Shown piece after piece: positions 7,015 through 15,350 of a stretch of 64,000 bases of DNA (position 1 is the stretch's first letter; each line of letters opens with the position of its first letter). The position numbers and the translations under genes are program-made. A model generated the notes under the pieces. That model was not told where the DNA came from, did no database searches, and saw nothing but the letters and a program-made list of their open reading frames with translations. The stretch is from Plantibacter sp. VKM Ac-2880. GTDB taxonomy: Bacteria; Actinomycetota; Actinomycetes; Actinomycetales; Microbacteriaceae. Location: contig NZ_JADKSJ010000001.1 of NCBI RefSeq assembly GCF_015351235.1, positions 914,289 through 978,288 on the forward strand, written 5' to 3'.

Positions 7015-8368
7015 AGCCGCGCACCCGTTCCCAGTCCGTCACCGCCGCGTCGAAGGCGGCGAGCTCGACCTTCGCGAAGTTGAGGTAGTGGTCGACGACC
7101 TCGTCGCCGAAGGCCTCGCGGGCGATCGTCGACCGCGAGAACAGCTCCGCCGCCTCCCGCAGCGACGTCGGCACGCGTGGGGCGCCGCCCGTGTAGGCGT
7201 TGCCGGTCGTCGCCTCCTCGAGTTCCAGTTCGTTCTCGATCCCGTGCAGCCCGGCCGCGATGAGCGCGGCGACCGCGAGGTACTGGTTGACGTCACCGCC
7301 CGGCACCCGGTTCTCGACGCGCATCCCGAGCCCTCGTCCGACGACGCGCAGCGAGCACGTGCGGTTGTCGTGACCCCAGGCCACCGCGGTGGGGGCGAAG
7401 CTGCCGTCGACGTAGCGCTTGTAGGAGTTGATGTTGGGCGCGAAGAACATCGTCAGTTCACGCATGGCGGCGATCTGTCCGGCGAGGAAGTGCCGGAACA
7501 GCTTCGACATGCCGTCGGGGGCGTCGGGGTCGGCGAAGACCGCCGAGCCGTCCTCGCCGCGGAGGCTGATGTGGATGTGGCAGCTGTTGCCCTCGCGCTC
7601 GTCGAACTTCGCCATGAACGTGAGGCTCTTGCCGTGTGCGTCCGCGATCTCCTTCGCACCGTTCTTGTAGATGGAGTGGTTGTCGCAGGTGGCCAGGGCG
7701 TGGTCGTACCGGAACGCGATCTCCTGCTGGCCGAGGTTGCATTCGCCCTTGACGCCTTCGCAGTACATCCCCGCGTCGTCCATCGCGTTGCGGATGTCGC
7801 GGAGCAGGGGCTCCATGCGCGTGGAGGCGAGGATCGCGTAGTCGATGTTGTAGTCGGTGGCCGGGGTCAGCTTCGTGTAGTCCTTCGCCCAGGCCTCGCG
7901 GAAGGTGTCGTCGAAGACGAGGAACTCGAGCTCCGTGCCGACGAAGGGGACGAGTCCGCGTTCTGCGAGCCGTTCGAGCTGGGCGATGAGGATCTGCCTG
8001 GGGGAGGCGACCACGGGGGTGTCGTCGAGCCACTGCAGATCGGCGGTGACGAGGGCCGTCCCCGGGAGCCAGGGCACGTGACGGAGGGTCGAGAAGTCGG
8101 GGATCATCGCCATGTCGCCGTAGCCGCGCTCCCAGCTCGACATCGCGTAGCCGTCGACGGTGTTCATCTCCACGTCGACCGCGAGGAGGTAGTTGCAGCA
8201 CTCCGCCCCGTGTTCGGCGACGTCCTCGACGAAGAGTCGCGCCGAGACGCGCTTGCCGACGAGTCGGCCCTGCATGTCGGTGAAGGCGAGGATGACGGTG
8301 TCGATCTCCTTCGCCGCGACCGCGGTCGTGAGCTCCTCGAGCGTCAGGTTTCCTGAACGTGGGTGCAT
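7001..8368 (-). CDS. Glutamine-synthetase-like gamma-glutamyl amine ligase (GlnA3/GlnA4/PuuA type)
   Basis: A 455-residue member of the glutamine synthetase family that is not the nitrogen-assimilating enzyme. It has the family landmarks TELEFLVF (metal glutamates), GECNLGQQEIAFRY, EGNSCHIHISL and the ATP/phosphate motif NRTCSLRVVGRGLGMRVENR. It lacks the Tyr-adenylylation loop context of GlnA-I. Relatives include PuuA and Streptomyces GlnA3/GlnA4, which ligate glutamate to polyamines or ethanolamine using ATP. GAGGAG is placed 5 bases before the ATG. It is the first gene of the minus-strand operon and divergent from an ethanolamine-permease-like gene, which points to ethanolamine as substrate. 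Family is sure, substrate inferred. Confidence 0.88.
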   Translation of the reverse strand: MHPRSGNLTLEELTTAVAAKEIDTVILAFTDMQGRLVGKRVSARLFVEDVAEHGAECCNYLLAVDVEMNTVDGYAMSSWERGYGDMAMIPDFSTLRHVPWLPGTALVTADLQWLDDTPVVASPRQILIAQLERLAERGLVPFVGTELEFLVFDDTFREAWAKDYTKLTPATDYNIDYAILASTRMEPLLRDIRNAMDDAGMYCEGVKGECNLGQQEIAFRYDHALATCDNHSIYKNGAKEIADAHGKSLTFMAKFDEREGNSCHIHISLRGEDGSAVFADPDAPDGMSKLFRHFLAGQIAAMRELTMFFAPNINSYKRYVDGSFAPTAVAWGHDNRTCSLRVVGRGLGMRVENRVPGGDVNQYLAVAALIAAGLHGIENELELEEATTGNAYTGGAPRVPTSLREAAELFSRSTIAREAFGDEVVDHYLNFAKVELAAFDAAVTDWERVRGFERL

Positions 8369-8429
8369 GGGAGCTCCTCGTGGGTCGGGGACCCGCCGTC
8401 GGTCGTTCTGCAGCGGCGGAGAACTGAAA

Positions 8430-8445
8430 GGTCGCGAACTCGACC
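8430..8445. promoter_or_regulatory. Candidate operator: inverted repeat GGTCG-N6-CGACC
   Basis: Perfect 5-base arms, GGTCG (8430-8434) and CGACC (8441-8445), in the 238-bp divergent region. It lies just downstream of a TGTAAT (-10-like, minus strand, 8446-8451) directed at the ligase gene. A repressor bound here would block that operon. The cluster's GntR protein is the obvious candidate, but the link is inference. Confidence 0.4.
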
Positions 8446-8507
8446 ATTACACCACAGCATGCCCGAGACGCGCAGGAGTTCAACGGACCGGATCTGCCAC
8501 AAAGGTA

Positions 8508-8537
8508 TGTACACGCGACCATTGCAGGTCCTATAGT
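8508..8537 (+). promoter_or_regulatory. Promoter of the ethanolamine-permease-like gene
   Basis: TGTACA (8508-8513), an 18-base spacer and TATAGT (8532-8537), giving a 5' leader of about 60 bases before the ATG at 8607. The -35 lies in GGTATGTACAC, itself close to a palindrome. Confidence 0.5.
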
Positions 8538-8606
8538 CGGGCCAACCGATCTGAGGACGTTGTGCGGGCCCGACGAGCGCGCAACCCGAGCGAACAGGAC
8601 CTGTCG

Positions 8607-10163
8607 ATGGCCAACGAAACGCGCAAGATCTCCGGGGTGACCTACACCGCGGCTGGCGAGGGCTACTTCGAGAAACGCAGTTTGAAACGATCCGCCGGCG
8701 TGTGGGGGCTCTGGGGCCTCGCCGTCGCGGCGGTCATCTCCGGAGACTTCTCCGGCTGGAACTTCGGCATCGACTTCGCCGGGTTCGGCGGCATGCTCAT
8801 CGCCTTCATCATCCTCGTGGCGATGTACTACGGCATGATCTTCTCCATCGGGGAGATGGCGGCGGCCATGCCCCACACGGGCGGTGCGTACTCCTTCGCG
8901 AGAGCGGCGATGGGTCCGCTCGGCGGCTTCGTCACCGGGCTCGCCGAGACGATCGAGTACGTCGCCACGACCGCGGTGATCGTGTACTTCTCGGCCTCCT
9001 ACGCCGACGCCATCACGAGCGAGCTCCTCGGGTTCTCGATGCCGTCACCGGTCTGGTGGGCGATCCTCTACCTCGCCTTCATCGCGTTGAACTCCGCCGG
9101 CGCGAGCATCTCCTTCCGCTTCGCGATCGTCGTCTCGATCATCTCCATCGGCATCCTGCTCGTCTTCTCGGCCATGGCGGTCTTCTCCGGCCAGTTCGCG
9201 TGGGCGAACCTCTTCGACATCGCGCCCGACCCCGGGCAGACGGAGTTCCTGCCGCACGGCGTGCTCCCGATCCTGTTCGCCCTGCCGTTCGCCATGTGGT
9301 TCTTCCTCGGCATCGAGGAGCTGCCGCTCGCCGCGGAGGAGTCCCACAACCCCGCGCGCGACATCCCGAAGGCCGGCTTCTGGGCTCGGGGCACCCTCAT
9401 CGTCACGGGTCTGCTCGTCCTGTTCCTCAACACCGGCGTGATCGGTGCCGAGGCGACGGGGACCGCGGGCGAACCGCTGCTCGACGGCTTCCGGGCGATC
9501 GTCGGTGACGGTGCCGCCGCCGTGCTCGCCCTGTTCGCGCTGATCGGCCTGCTCGCCTCGCTGCAGGGGATCATGTTCGCCTACGGCCGCAACATGTACT
9601 CGCTGTCGCGCGCCGGGTACTACCCGCGCTTCCTCTCCCTGACGGGGAAGCGCCAGACCCCGTGGGTCGCGCTCGTGGCCGGCGCCCTCATCGGGTTCGT
9701 GGCGCTCCTCATCGTGGAAGCAGCGGGCGGCTCGGGCGGTGTGGCCGGGGCGATCGTGCTGAACATCGCCGTCTGGGGCGCCGTGCTGGCGTACCTCATG
9801 CAGATGATCGCGTTCCTGCTGCTCCGGAAGAAGTTCCCGAACGCGAAGCGCCCCTACCTCAGCCCGTGGGGTGTGCCCGGTGCGGTCATCGCGGCCGTCA
9901 TCGCTGCACTCATCTTCGTCGGCTTCCTCCTCAACCCGACGTTCCTGCCGGCGATCATCGCGATCGTGGTGGTGTACGTCGTCATGCTCGTCGCCTTCGC
10001 CGTCTGGGGGCGCCACCGCCTCGTGATGTCGCCGGAGGAGGAGTACGCGGTCTCCGGTGGTCTGCACGGCGACCCGGAGACCGAAGGTTACGGTGGCGCG
10101 ACCGAGGCCGGACTCCTCGCGACCGACCCGCCTGAGCAGCCCGGGTCCGGCCAGGTGCGTTGA
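8607..10163 (+). CDS. APC-family permease resembling ethanolamine permease
   Basis: A 518-residue amino acid-polyamine-organocation transporter with about 12 membrane helices. The first helix reads AVAAVISGDFSGWNFGIDFAG, close to the VISGDFSGWNFG signature of the ethanolamine permease subfamily. Other family stretches are PHTGGAYSFARAAMGPLGGF and EELPLAAEESHNPARDIPK. An N-terminal cytoplasmic extension of about 35 residues precedes helix 1. The C-terminal tail of about 45 residues is acidic and Gly-rich. The ATG at 8607 has AGGAC nearby. It is divergent from the gamma-glutamyl ligase operon and is followed by a strong terminator. It probably imports the amine that the operon degrades. Polyamine or other amine substrates cannot be excluded. 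Confidence 0.87.
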   Translation: MANETRKISGVTYTAAGEGYFEKRSLKRSAGVWGLWGLAVAAVISGDFSGWNFGIDFAGFGGMLIAFIILVAMYYGMIFSIGEMAAAMPHTGGAYSFARAAMGPLGGFVTGLAETIEYVATTAVIVYFSASYADAITSELLGFSMPSPVWWAILYLAFIALNSAGASISFRFAIVVSIISIGILLVFSAMAVFSGQFAWANLFDIAPDPGQTEFLPHGVLPILFALPFAMWFFLGIEELPLAAEESHNPARDIPKAGFWARGTLIVTGLLVLFLNTGVIGAEATGTAGEPLLDGFRAIVGDGAAAVLALFALIGLLASLQGIMFAYGRNMYSLSRAGYYPRFLSLTGKRQTPWVALVAGALIGFVALLIVEAAGGSGGVAGAIVLNIAVWGAVLAYLMQMIAFLLLRKKFPNAKRPYLSPWGVPGAVIAAVIAALIFVGFLLNPTFLPAIIAIVVVYVVMLVAFAVWGRHRLVMSPEEEYAVSGGLHGDPETEGYGGATEAGLLATDPPEQPGSGQVR

Positions 10164-10212
10164 CCCCCGGCCCCGCCTCCCCGTCTCAGGACGGTGGCGG
10201 TGTGGCCGCACC

Positions 10213-10247
10213 GAGCCCCGGCGCGTCGACCCGACACGCCGGGGCTC
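10213..10247 (+). terminator. Terminator hairpin after the permease gene
   Basis: GAGCCCCGGCG (10213-10223) pairs perfectly with CGCCGGGGCTC (10237-10247). It contains CCGACACGCCGG, also present in the inverted repeat at 922-996. No T run follows. Confidence 0.65.
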
Positions 10248-10310
10248 TCCTGCGTCGGGGGGATCCTATGCCCCCATCCGGGCGACTGCGGCGATGGGGG
10301 TCACAGCTTG

Positions 10311-10316
10311 TAGACT
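10311..10316 (+). promoter_or_regulatory. -10 box of leaderless pyrE promoter
   Basis: TAGACT followed by 7 bases and the GTG start at 10324. Confidence 0.6.
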
Positions 10317-10323
10317 CGTCGGC

Positions 10324-10872
10324 GTGACGGACGCACGAGCTCAGCTCATTGACCACATCTCGGCAGAAGCCGTGTTCCACGGTGACTTCACCCTGACGAG
10401 CGGCAAGAAAGCGACGTACTACGTCGACCTCCGCAAGGTGAGCCTCGACCACCGCGTCGCGCCGCTCATCGGCCAGGTCATGATCGACCTCATCGCCGAC
10501 GTCCCCGACGTCTTCGCGGTCGGCGGACTCACCATGGGAGCCGACCCCGTCGCCGCCGCGATCCTGCACCAGGGTGCCGCCCGCGGCCTGACGTACGACG
10601 CGTTCGTCGTCCGCAAGGAGCCCAAGGACCACGGCCGCGGCAAGCAGGTCGAGGGCCCGGACCTCCAGGGCAAGCGCGTGATCGTCCTCGAGGACACCTC
10701 GACCACGGGCGGCTCGCCGCTCAAGGCCGCCGAGGCACTCGAGAAGATCGGCGCCGAGGTCGTCGCCGTCGCCGTCGTCGTCGACCGCGCCACCGGTGCC
10801 CGCGAGATCATCGAGGCAGCCGGCTACCAGTACCTGGCCGCCATCGGCCTGGAAGACCTGGGACTCGCCTGA
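10324..10872 (+). CDS. pyrE: Orotate phosphoribosyltransferase
   Basis: Transfers the phosphoribosyl group of PRPP to orotate to make OMP in pyrimidine synthesis. It has 182 residues, which is the normal actinobacterial size. The orotate/PRPP side carries TSGKKATYYVDLRKV and GGLTMGADPVA. The PRPP loop is RVIVLEDTSTTGGSPLKA, and the flexible catalytic loop is RKEPKDHGRGK. The GTG start at 10324 fits the TAGACT box 7 bases upstream. Its TGA overlaps the ATG of a giant disordered protein (TGATG), so the two genes are coupled although no functional link is known. Identity is secure. Confidence 0.96.
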   Translation: MTDARAQLIDHISAEAVFHGDFTLTSGKKATYYVDLRKVSLDHRVAPLIGQVMIDLIADVPDVFAVGGLTMGADPVAAAILHQGAARGLTYDAFVVRKEPKDHGRGKQVEGPDLQGKRVIVLEDTSTTGGSPLKAAEALEKIGAEVVAVAVVVDRATGAREIIEAAGYQYLAAIGLEDLGLA

Positions 10873-13800
10873 TGTCCGGCGACGGGACCGACCGCGGCGG
10901 CTCCGGCCTGCCGGACGATTCGGCAGACGGAACCGACTGGCTCCTGTCGCAGCTCGACGCCGACGACACGGAGGCGATCGAGACCCAGCCGGACGACGCT
11001 CAAGCCGAGCGGCCCTCCGCGCCTCCCGTCGTCCCCGACCCCGTACCGGCTGAGACGCCCGCGCCCGAGTCGGCCCCCGCTCCCGCGTGGACGCCCGCAC
11101 CCGAGTCGGCTCCGGCTCCCGCGTGGACGCCCGTGTCCGAGTCGACGCCGGTCGCCGAGCCCACTCCCGCGCCCCAGTCCACCCCGGCACCCGAAGCCGC
11201 GTCCGCCGAGTCGGGCGCGCTCCGGCACCCGAACGCCCTCGAACTGCCCGTCGTCCCGCCGACCCCGGCCCCGGCGGCTCCGGTGCCGCCGGCTCGCAAC
11301 GAGCTCACGGTCGACACCGACTCCGTCCTCCAGCACGCTCCCGCCGGCACGTTCCGTCCCGCACCGACCAATCCGGTCGTCCTCCCACCCGTCGACGACG
11401 AGCCCTGGAGCCTCGGCGCGAGCGATGACGACGCGCGACCGGCACCGGAAGACGTCTCGACGATGGCCCTGCCGACCGCGCGGGCCCTCGCTGCGGACGA
11501 TCCCGAGGCCTGGGCGGCCGTCGACGCGGAGCACGCGCCCCCGACGACCGACACCCCGGCGCGCCCGAGTGGCTTCGTCACGGCGCCGGACGCCGAACCG
11601 GCCGCGCCGCAGCCCGCCGACCCGGCGCAGCCTGCTGATGCACCGCAATCCGTCGACGCACCGCAGCCTCCCGCCGCGACGTTCGGCGCGCAGCGGGTCG
11701 AGCCGGCCTTCCCCCCTGCGGACGCCGACTCGGACGACGACCTCCCGGAGGGTTCCTGGAGCCTCTCCGAGACCTTCGGTGACGACGTGCTCGGCGGTGA
11801 GACCGTCGAGGTCCGCGACCGCGCCACCGACACGGTGACGACCGACTCCACGGTCCCGGCCGACGCCCGGACGGCCACCGACGCCGCCCCAGATCACGCC
11901 TCGACATCGGACGACGCCACGACGTCCGCCCCACGGACAGACCCCCTCGCCTGGCTCACGGAGCCGTTCGGCGAGACGTTCGGCGCGAACCAGACGTCAC
12001 CGGCTGCCCAGCCGTCCGATGCCGCCGATCCGGTCGACACGGACGCGGCTCCCGAGTCGGCCGACGCCGCCGACCCGATCGCAGCGCAGCCCTGGCCGCT
12101 CGAGGCCGAGTCGCGCGCCGACGTCGCCTCCACGGACCCGGCTTCCGAGCCGGTCGATGTCGTCGACGACTCCCTCGCCGCGCAGCCCGCCCCGATCGAG
12201 CCCGAGACGGTCACCGAACCGACACCGGACGCCGCCGCGAGCTCAGCACCCGTCACGCCTGCCGCCCCGTTCCGCTGGGACACGGTCGTCGCCTCGCCGA
12301 CACCGGCCGCGCCGAGTGCACCGGCCGAGGTGCCGTGGCCCGAGACGGTGCCGGACGCCTCCGCCGAACCGCTCGACGAGACGCGGCCCTTCGACAGCCT
12401 CGGCGGCCCCGGATTCTCCGCCCTCGGTGGCGCGGCTGCAGAGCAGCCGTTCCCGGTCGACCCCGAGCCCGTCACCGCGGAGCGATCCGCCGGCACCGAC
12501 GCCCCGGTGGACGACGCGGCCACGGAGACCTCCGAGGTCCCGCCCGCCTTCGGCCCGCCGACCCCCCAGGCCGAGCGCTCCATCACCGAACTCATCTCCC
12601 TCGACGGCGTACAGCCCGAGCCGACGGTCAGCCCCTTCGGGAGCGCCCCCTTCGTCTGGGACCTGGCTCCCAACGACGCACTCGACCCTCTCGTGCACGC
12701 CGCTCCGACGACACAGCCGATCCCCGTGCCCGCCGTGCAGTGGGAGGGCACCGACACGCCTGCGGTCAGCGCCGAGTCGCCGTCGGAGCTCGCCCTCGAG
12801 GGCGAGGTCCCCGATGCGGCGTTCATCGCCGGCGACGTGCAGCCGTTCGCTCCCGGCCTCGCCGCGGAGACCCTCGGCCGACCGCTCGTCGACGGCCCGG
12901 GCGACGAGTTCGCGAGCTGGCGCGACGACGCGATCGACGACGCGGACTCGGACACGCCTGCCGTGGTCCCCGCCGCGAACGACACGGTCGACCTGTTCCC
13001 GACGCTGTCACTCGGCGGACTCGACGCCAGCCTGGATGCCGCAGCCGCAGCCGGTGGTCTCGGCGTCCTCGGATCCGCGGCGCCCGTCCTCGGGGCGGAC
13101 CTCGACGAGCGTGCACCCGGCGACACCGAGGACGCTGCGGCTTCCGTCGACGCACCTGCGTCGCCGACGGACGACGCCCGGCCGGCCGAGCCGGCCGGGT
13201 TCGCGGTCGATCCGGAGGAACTCGACGACGAGTTCGATGAGGAGATCGTCCAGTTCGACGCGGTCCCGCTCTCCGCGGCCGCCGCCACGCCGCTGCCGTC
13301 CTTCTCGCCCGATGCGCCCGACGCCGAAGCAGCGGACGCCGACGCCGACACGCCCGACGCCACCGAGCCGGAGCCCGTCAGCGAGGAGCTGCGGCTCGAG
13401 TCGCTGTTCGACGTCGGCCCCGACACCGACACGGTGGAGGTCCCGGTGTCCGACGGTGAGCCGTCCGACACCGAGCCGACGGATGGTCCGGCCTCGGCCA
13501 CGCCGACGACACCGTCCGATTCCCTCGCAGACGCCTTCGCCGCCGAGGGCGGATGGTCGCTGCAGACGGACGCCGTCGCCGATGCGGAACCAGCTCCCGC
13601 CGATGCCACGGTGCCGGGCGCAGAGGATGCGACGGATCCGGACGAGCGCAGCGCCGACGACGCCTCGAGCGGGTCCGACGCACCCACCGCAGGCGAGCAC
13701 GCCGCCGGCCCGGCACCCGCCTACGGTGCGGCTCTGGGCGCGCACGCCGCCGCCGTCCCGTCGCAGGGTCCGGCCACGCATCCTGTGCAGACGGCTCCCG

Positions 13801-14192
13801 CGGCCCTTCCCGGTGAGACGGTCGCCTTCCCCGAGCTCGACGGCTCGAACGGCTTCGTGACCCCGGCCGCGGCCGCCGGGATCGTCGGTGCCTCCCTGCC
13901 GCCGCAGCCCACGAGCGCACCGTCCCCGACGCAGCAGTCCGCCACGCCGACGTCGGTCCCGGATCGCGACCTCCCCGAGTACCGAGGCGAAGCGCTCGAC
14001 CAGAGCATCCCGAAGGCGCTCCTGTGGGTGGTCGTCGGACTGGGCGCGGCGGTCCTCCTGCTCCTCGCGTTCTACTTCGGCACCCTCGTCGGCGCGGCGA
14101 ACGCGGCCGGTGCGGCGGGTGCGGCGGGAGTCACCCCGCAGCCGACGGTGTCGTCCTTCTCCTCGGACACGTCCGAGGAGGGTTCCGCCTGA
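10872..14192 (+). CDS. 1106-aa acidic, disordered, C-terminally membrane-anchored protein
   Basis: No known family is recognised. Residues 1-1040 are low-complexity, rich in Ala, Pro, Asp, Glu and Thr, strongly acidic and without predicted fold. Residues about 65-115 hold Pro-rich repeats of the APESAPAPAWTP kind. Short motifs stand out: WSL at W179, W296 and W895, each in an acidic Gly/Pro context, plus APFRWD and APFVWD. A single membrane helix (about 1049-1074, ALLWVVVGLGAAVLLLLAFYF) is followed by 30 residues. With no signal peptide, the long part is probably cytoplasmic, with a short outside tail. The start overlaps the pyrE stop by one base. Third-position GC and the absence of stops over 3.3 kb support real coding. 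Function is unknown; a scaffold or envelope tether is one possibility. Confidence 0.8.
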   Translation: MSGDGTDRGGSGLPDDSADGTDWLLSQLDADDTEAIETQPDDAQAERPSAPPVVPDPVPAETPAPESAPAPAWTPAPESAPAPAWTPVSESTPVAEPTPAPQSTPAPEAASAESGALRHPNALELPVVPPTPAPAAPVPPARNELTVDTDSVLQHAPAGTFRPAPTNPVVLPPVDDEPWSLGASDDDARPAPEDVSTMALPTARALAADDPEAWAAVDAEHAPPTTDTPARPSGFVTAPDAEPAAPQPADPAQPADAPQSVDAPQPPAATFGAQRVEPAFPPADADSDDDLPEGSWSLSETFGDDVLGGETVEVRDRATDTVTTDSTVPADARTATDAAPDHASTSDDATTSAPRTDPLAWLTEPFGETFGANQTSPAAQPSDAADPVDTDAAPESADAADPIAAQPWPLEAESRADVASTDPASEPVDVVDDSLAAQPAPIEPETVTEPTPDAAASSAPVTPAAPFRWDTVVASPTPAAPSAPAEVPWPETVPDASAEPLDETRPFDSLGGPGFSALGGAAAEQPFPVDPEPVTAERSAGTDAPVDDAATETSEVPPAFGPPTPQAERSITELISLDGVQPEPTVSPFGSAPFVWDLAPNDALDPLVHAAPTTQPIPVPAVQWEGTDTPAVSAESPSELALEGEVPDAAFIAGDVQPFAPGLAAETLGRPLVDGPGDEFASWRDDAIDDADSDTPAVVPAANDTVDLFPTLSLGGLDASLDAAAAAGGLGVLGSAAPVLGADLDERAPGDTEDAAASVDAPASPTDDARPAEPAGFAVDPEELDDEFDEEIVQFDAVPLSAAAATPLPSFSPDAPDAEAADADADTPDATEPEPVSEELRLESLFDVGPDTDTVEVPVSDGEPSDTEPTDGPASATPTTPSDSLADAFAAEGGWSLQTDAVADAEPAPADATVPGAEDATDPDERSADDASSGSDAPTAGEHAAGPAPAYGAALGAHAAAVPSQGPATHPVQTAPAALPGETVAFPELDGSNGFVTPAAAAGIVGASLPPQPTSAPSPTQQSATPTSVPDRDLPEYRGEALDQSIPKALLWVVVGLGAAVLLLLAFYFGTLVGAANAAGAAGAAGVTPQPTVSSFSSDTSEEGSA

Positions 14193-14198
14193 CGCTCG

Positions 14199-14231
14199 CC
14201 CGTCGAGCGCAGCACACGCGCCGGACGGGCA
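14199..14231. terminator. Possible terminator between convergent genes
   Basis: GCCCGTC (14199-14205) pairs with GACGGGC (14225-14231) across a 19-base loop. It separates the disordered-protein gene from the convergent alcohol dehydrogenase gene. Confidence 0.35.
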
Positions 14232-14255
14232 GGGTGACCGCGACCGCCGCCTCGC

Positions 14256-15296
14256 TCAGGCGACGTCGATGACCGTCACGCCCGTCGACCGGTCGCCCGA
14301 AGCAAGAGCGACGAGCGCCGACGGTGCCTCGTCCAGGCCGATGCGATGCTCGATGAGGTCCTGCGGGCGCAGCGCGCCGCTCGCGACGAGGTCCAGCAGC
14401 TCGCGGTAGTCGGATGCCGGCATGCCGTGGCTGCCGTGCAGGGAGAGCTCCTGGGCGATGATCCGCGGCATCGGGAGCGTCGGCTCCGAGGAGAACAGCC
14501 CGATCTGCACCTGGCGGCCCAGGGGCGCCAGCGCCAGGAGACTCAGACGCATCGTGGACTCCCGACCGAGGGCCTCGACCGAGACCTGGACGCCGCCCGG
14601 GCTGACCTCGGCGATGCGCGCGAGCACGGCGTCCTCGTCGAGCCCGCTGGAGTCGATCGTGTGCGTGACGCCGATCGACCGGGCGCGGGCGAGGGCTGCG
14701 GCGTCGATGTCGACGGCGACGACCTCGGCACCCAGGGCCACCCCGATCATGGCGGCACTCAGCCCGACGCCACCGCAGCCGACGACGAGCAGGCGTTCAC
14801 CGCTGCGCAGCGCGGCCCGGTGCACGAGCCCCCGGAACGCCGTCGCGAAGCGGCAGCCGAGGAGGGCTGCGGCGCCCGCGTCGAGCGACTCCGGTACCGG
14901 GATGAGGTTGACGTCCGCATCGTGCAGGGCGACGAGTTCGGCATACGACCCCCAGTGGGTGAAGCCGGGCTGGGTCTGGTTCGGGCAGACCTGGCCGTTC
15001 CCGGCGAGGCATTCGGCACAGCGGCCGCACGCGCACACGAAGGGGACGGTGACGCGGTCGCCCACCTGGAACCGCTCGACGAGTGGCCCGACGGCGTGGA
15101 CCCGCCCGACGAGTTCATGACCGGGCACCTGCGGGAGGGCGATCCCGTCGTCGTGGCCGAGCCACCCGTGCGCGTCGCTCCGGCACAGGCCGGTCGTCTC
15201 CACACGCACGACCACGCCGGCGTCGGACGGCTGCGGATCCGGGACGTCCCGAACGGTCGGCTCGGTGCTGAACTGGTCGTAGACGACGGCGCGCAT
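14256..15296 (-). CDS. Zinc-dependent alcohol dehydrogenase (MDR family)
   Basis: A 346-residue medium-chain dehydrogenase. The catalytic zinc site is formed by GLCRSDAHGW and PGHELVGRV. The structural zinc is held by four cysteines in CACGRCAECLAGNGQVC. The Rossmann motif is VVGCGGVGLSAAMIG with an acidic residue after beta-2 (VAVDID), indicating NAD+. An ATG start with a nearby GGAG-rich leader fits. It is upstream on the same strand of the NagD-like phosphatase, though 54 bp separate them and they may be cotranscribed. The alcohol substrate is unknown; medium-chain or aromatic alcohols are typical of such enzymes. Confidence 0.88.
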   Translation of the reverse strand: MRAVVYDQFSTEPTVRDVPDPQPSDAGVVVRVETTGLCRSDAHGWLGHDDGIALPQVPGHELVGRVHAVGPLVERFQVGDRVTVPFVCACGRCAECLAGNGQVCPNQTQPGFTHWGSYAELVALHDADVNLIPVPESLDAGAAALLGCRFATAFRGLVHRAALRSGERLLVVGCGGVGLSAAMIGVALGAEVVAVDIDAAALARARSIGVTHTIDSSGLDEDAVLARIAEVSPGGVQVSVEALGRESTMRLSLLALAPLGRQVQIGLFSSEPTLPMPRIIAQELSLHGSHGMPASDYRELLDLVASGALRPQDLIEHRIGLDEAPSALVALASGDRSTGVTVIDVA

Positions 15297-15350
15297 GGGA
15301 GATCCTCGAAGCTGGGGGAGCGGGTCGGTGTGGCTGCGGGAGGGGCTGGA

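Noticed and set aside
11894-13687. Long minus-strand Ser/Ala-rich frame inside the disordered-protein gene
   Set aside because: It is the reverse shadow of a GC-rich, stop-poor gene. No start signal, signal peptide or domain is visible in it.
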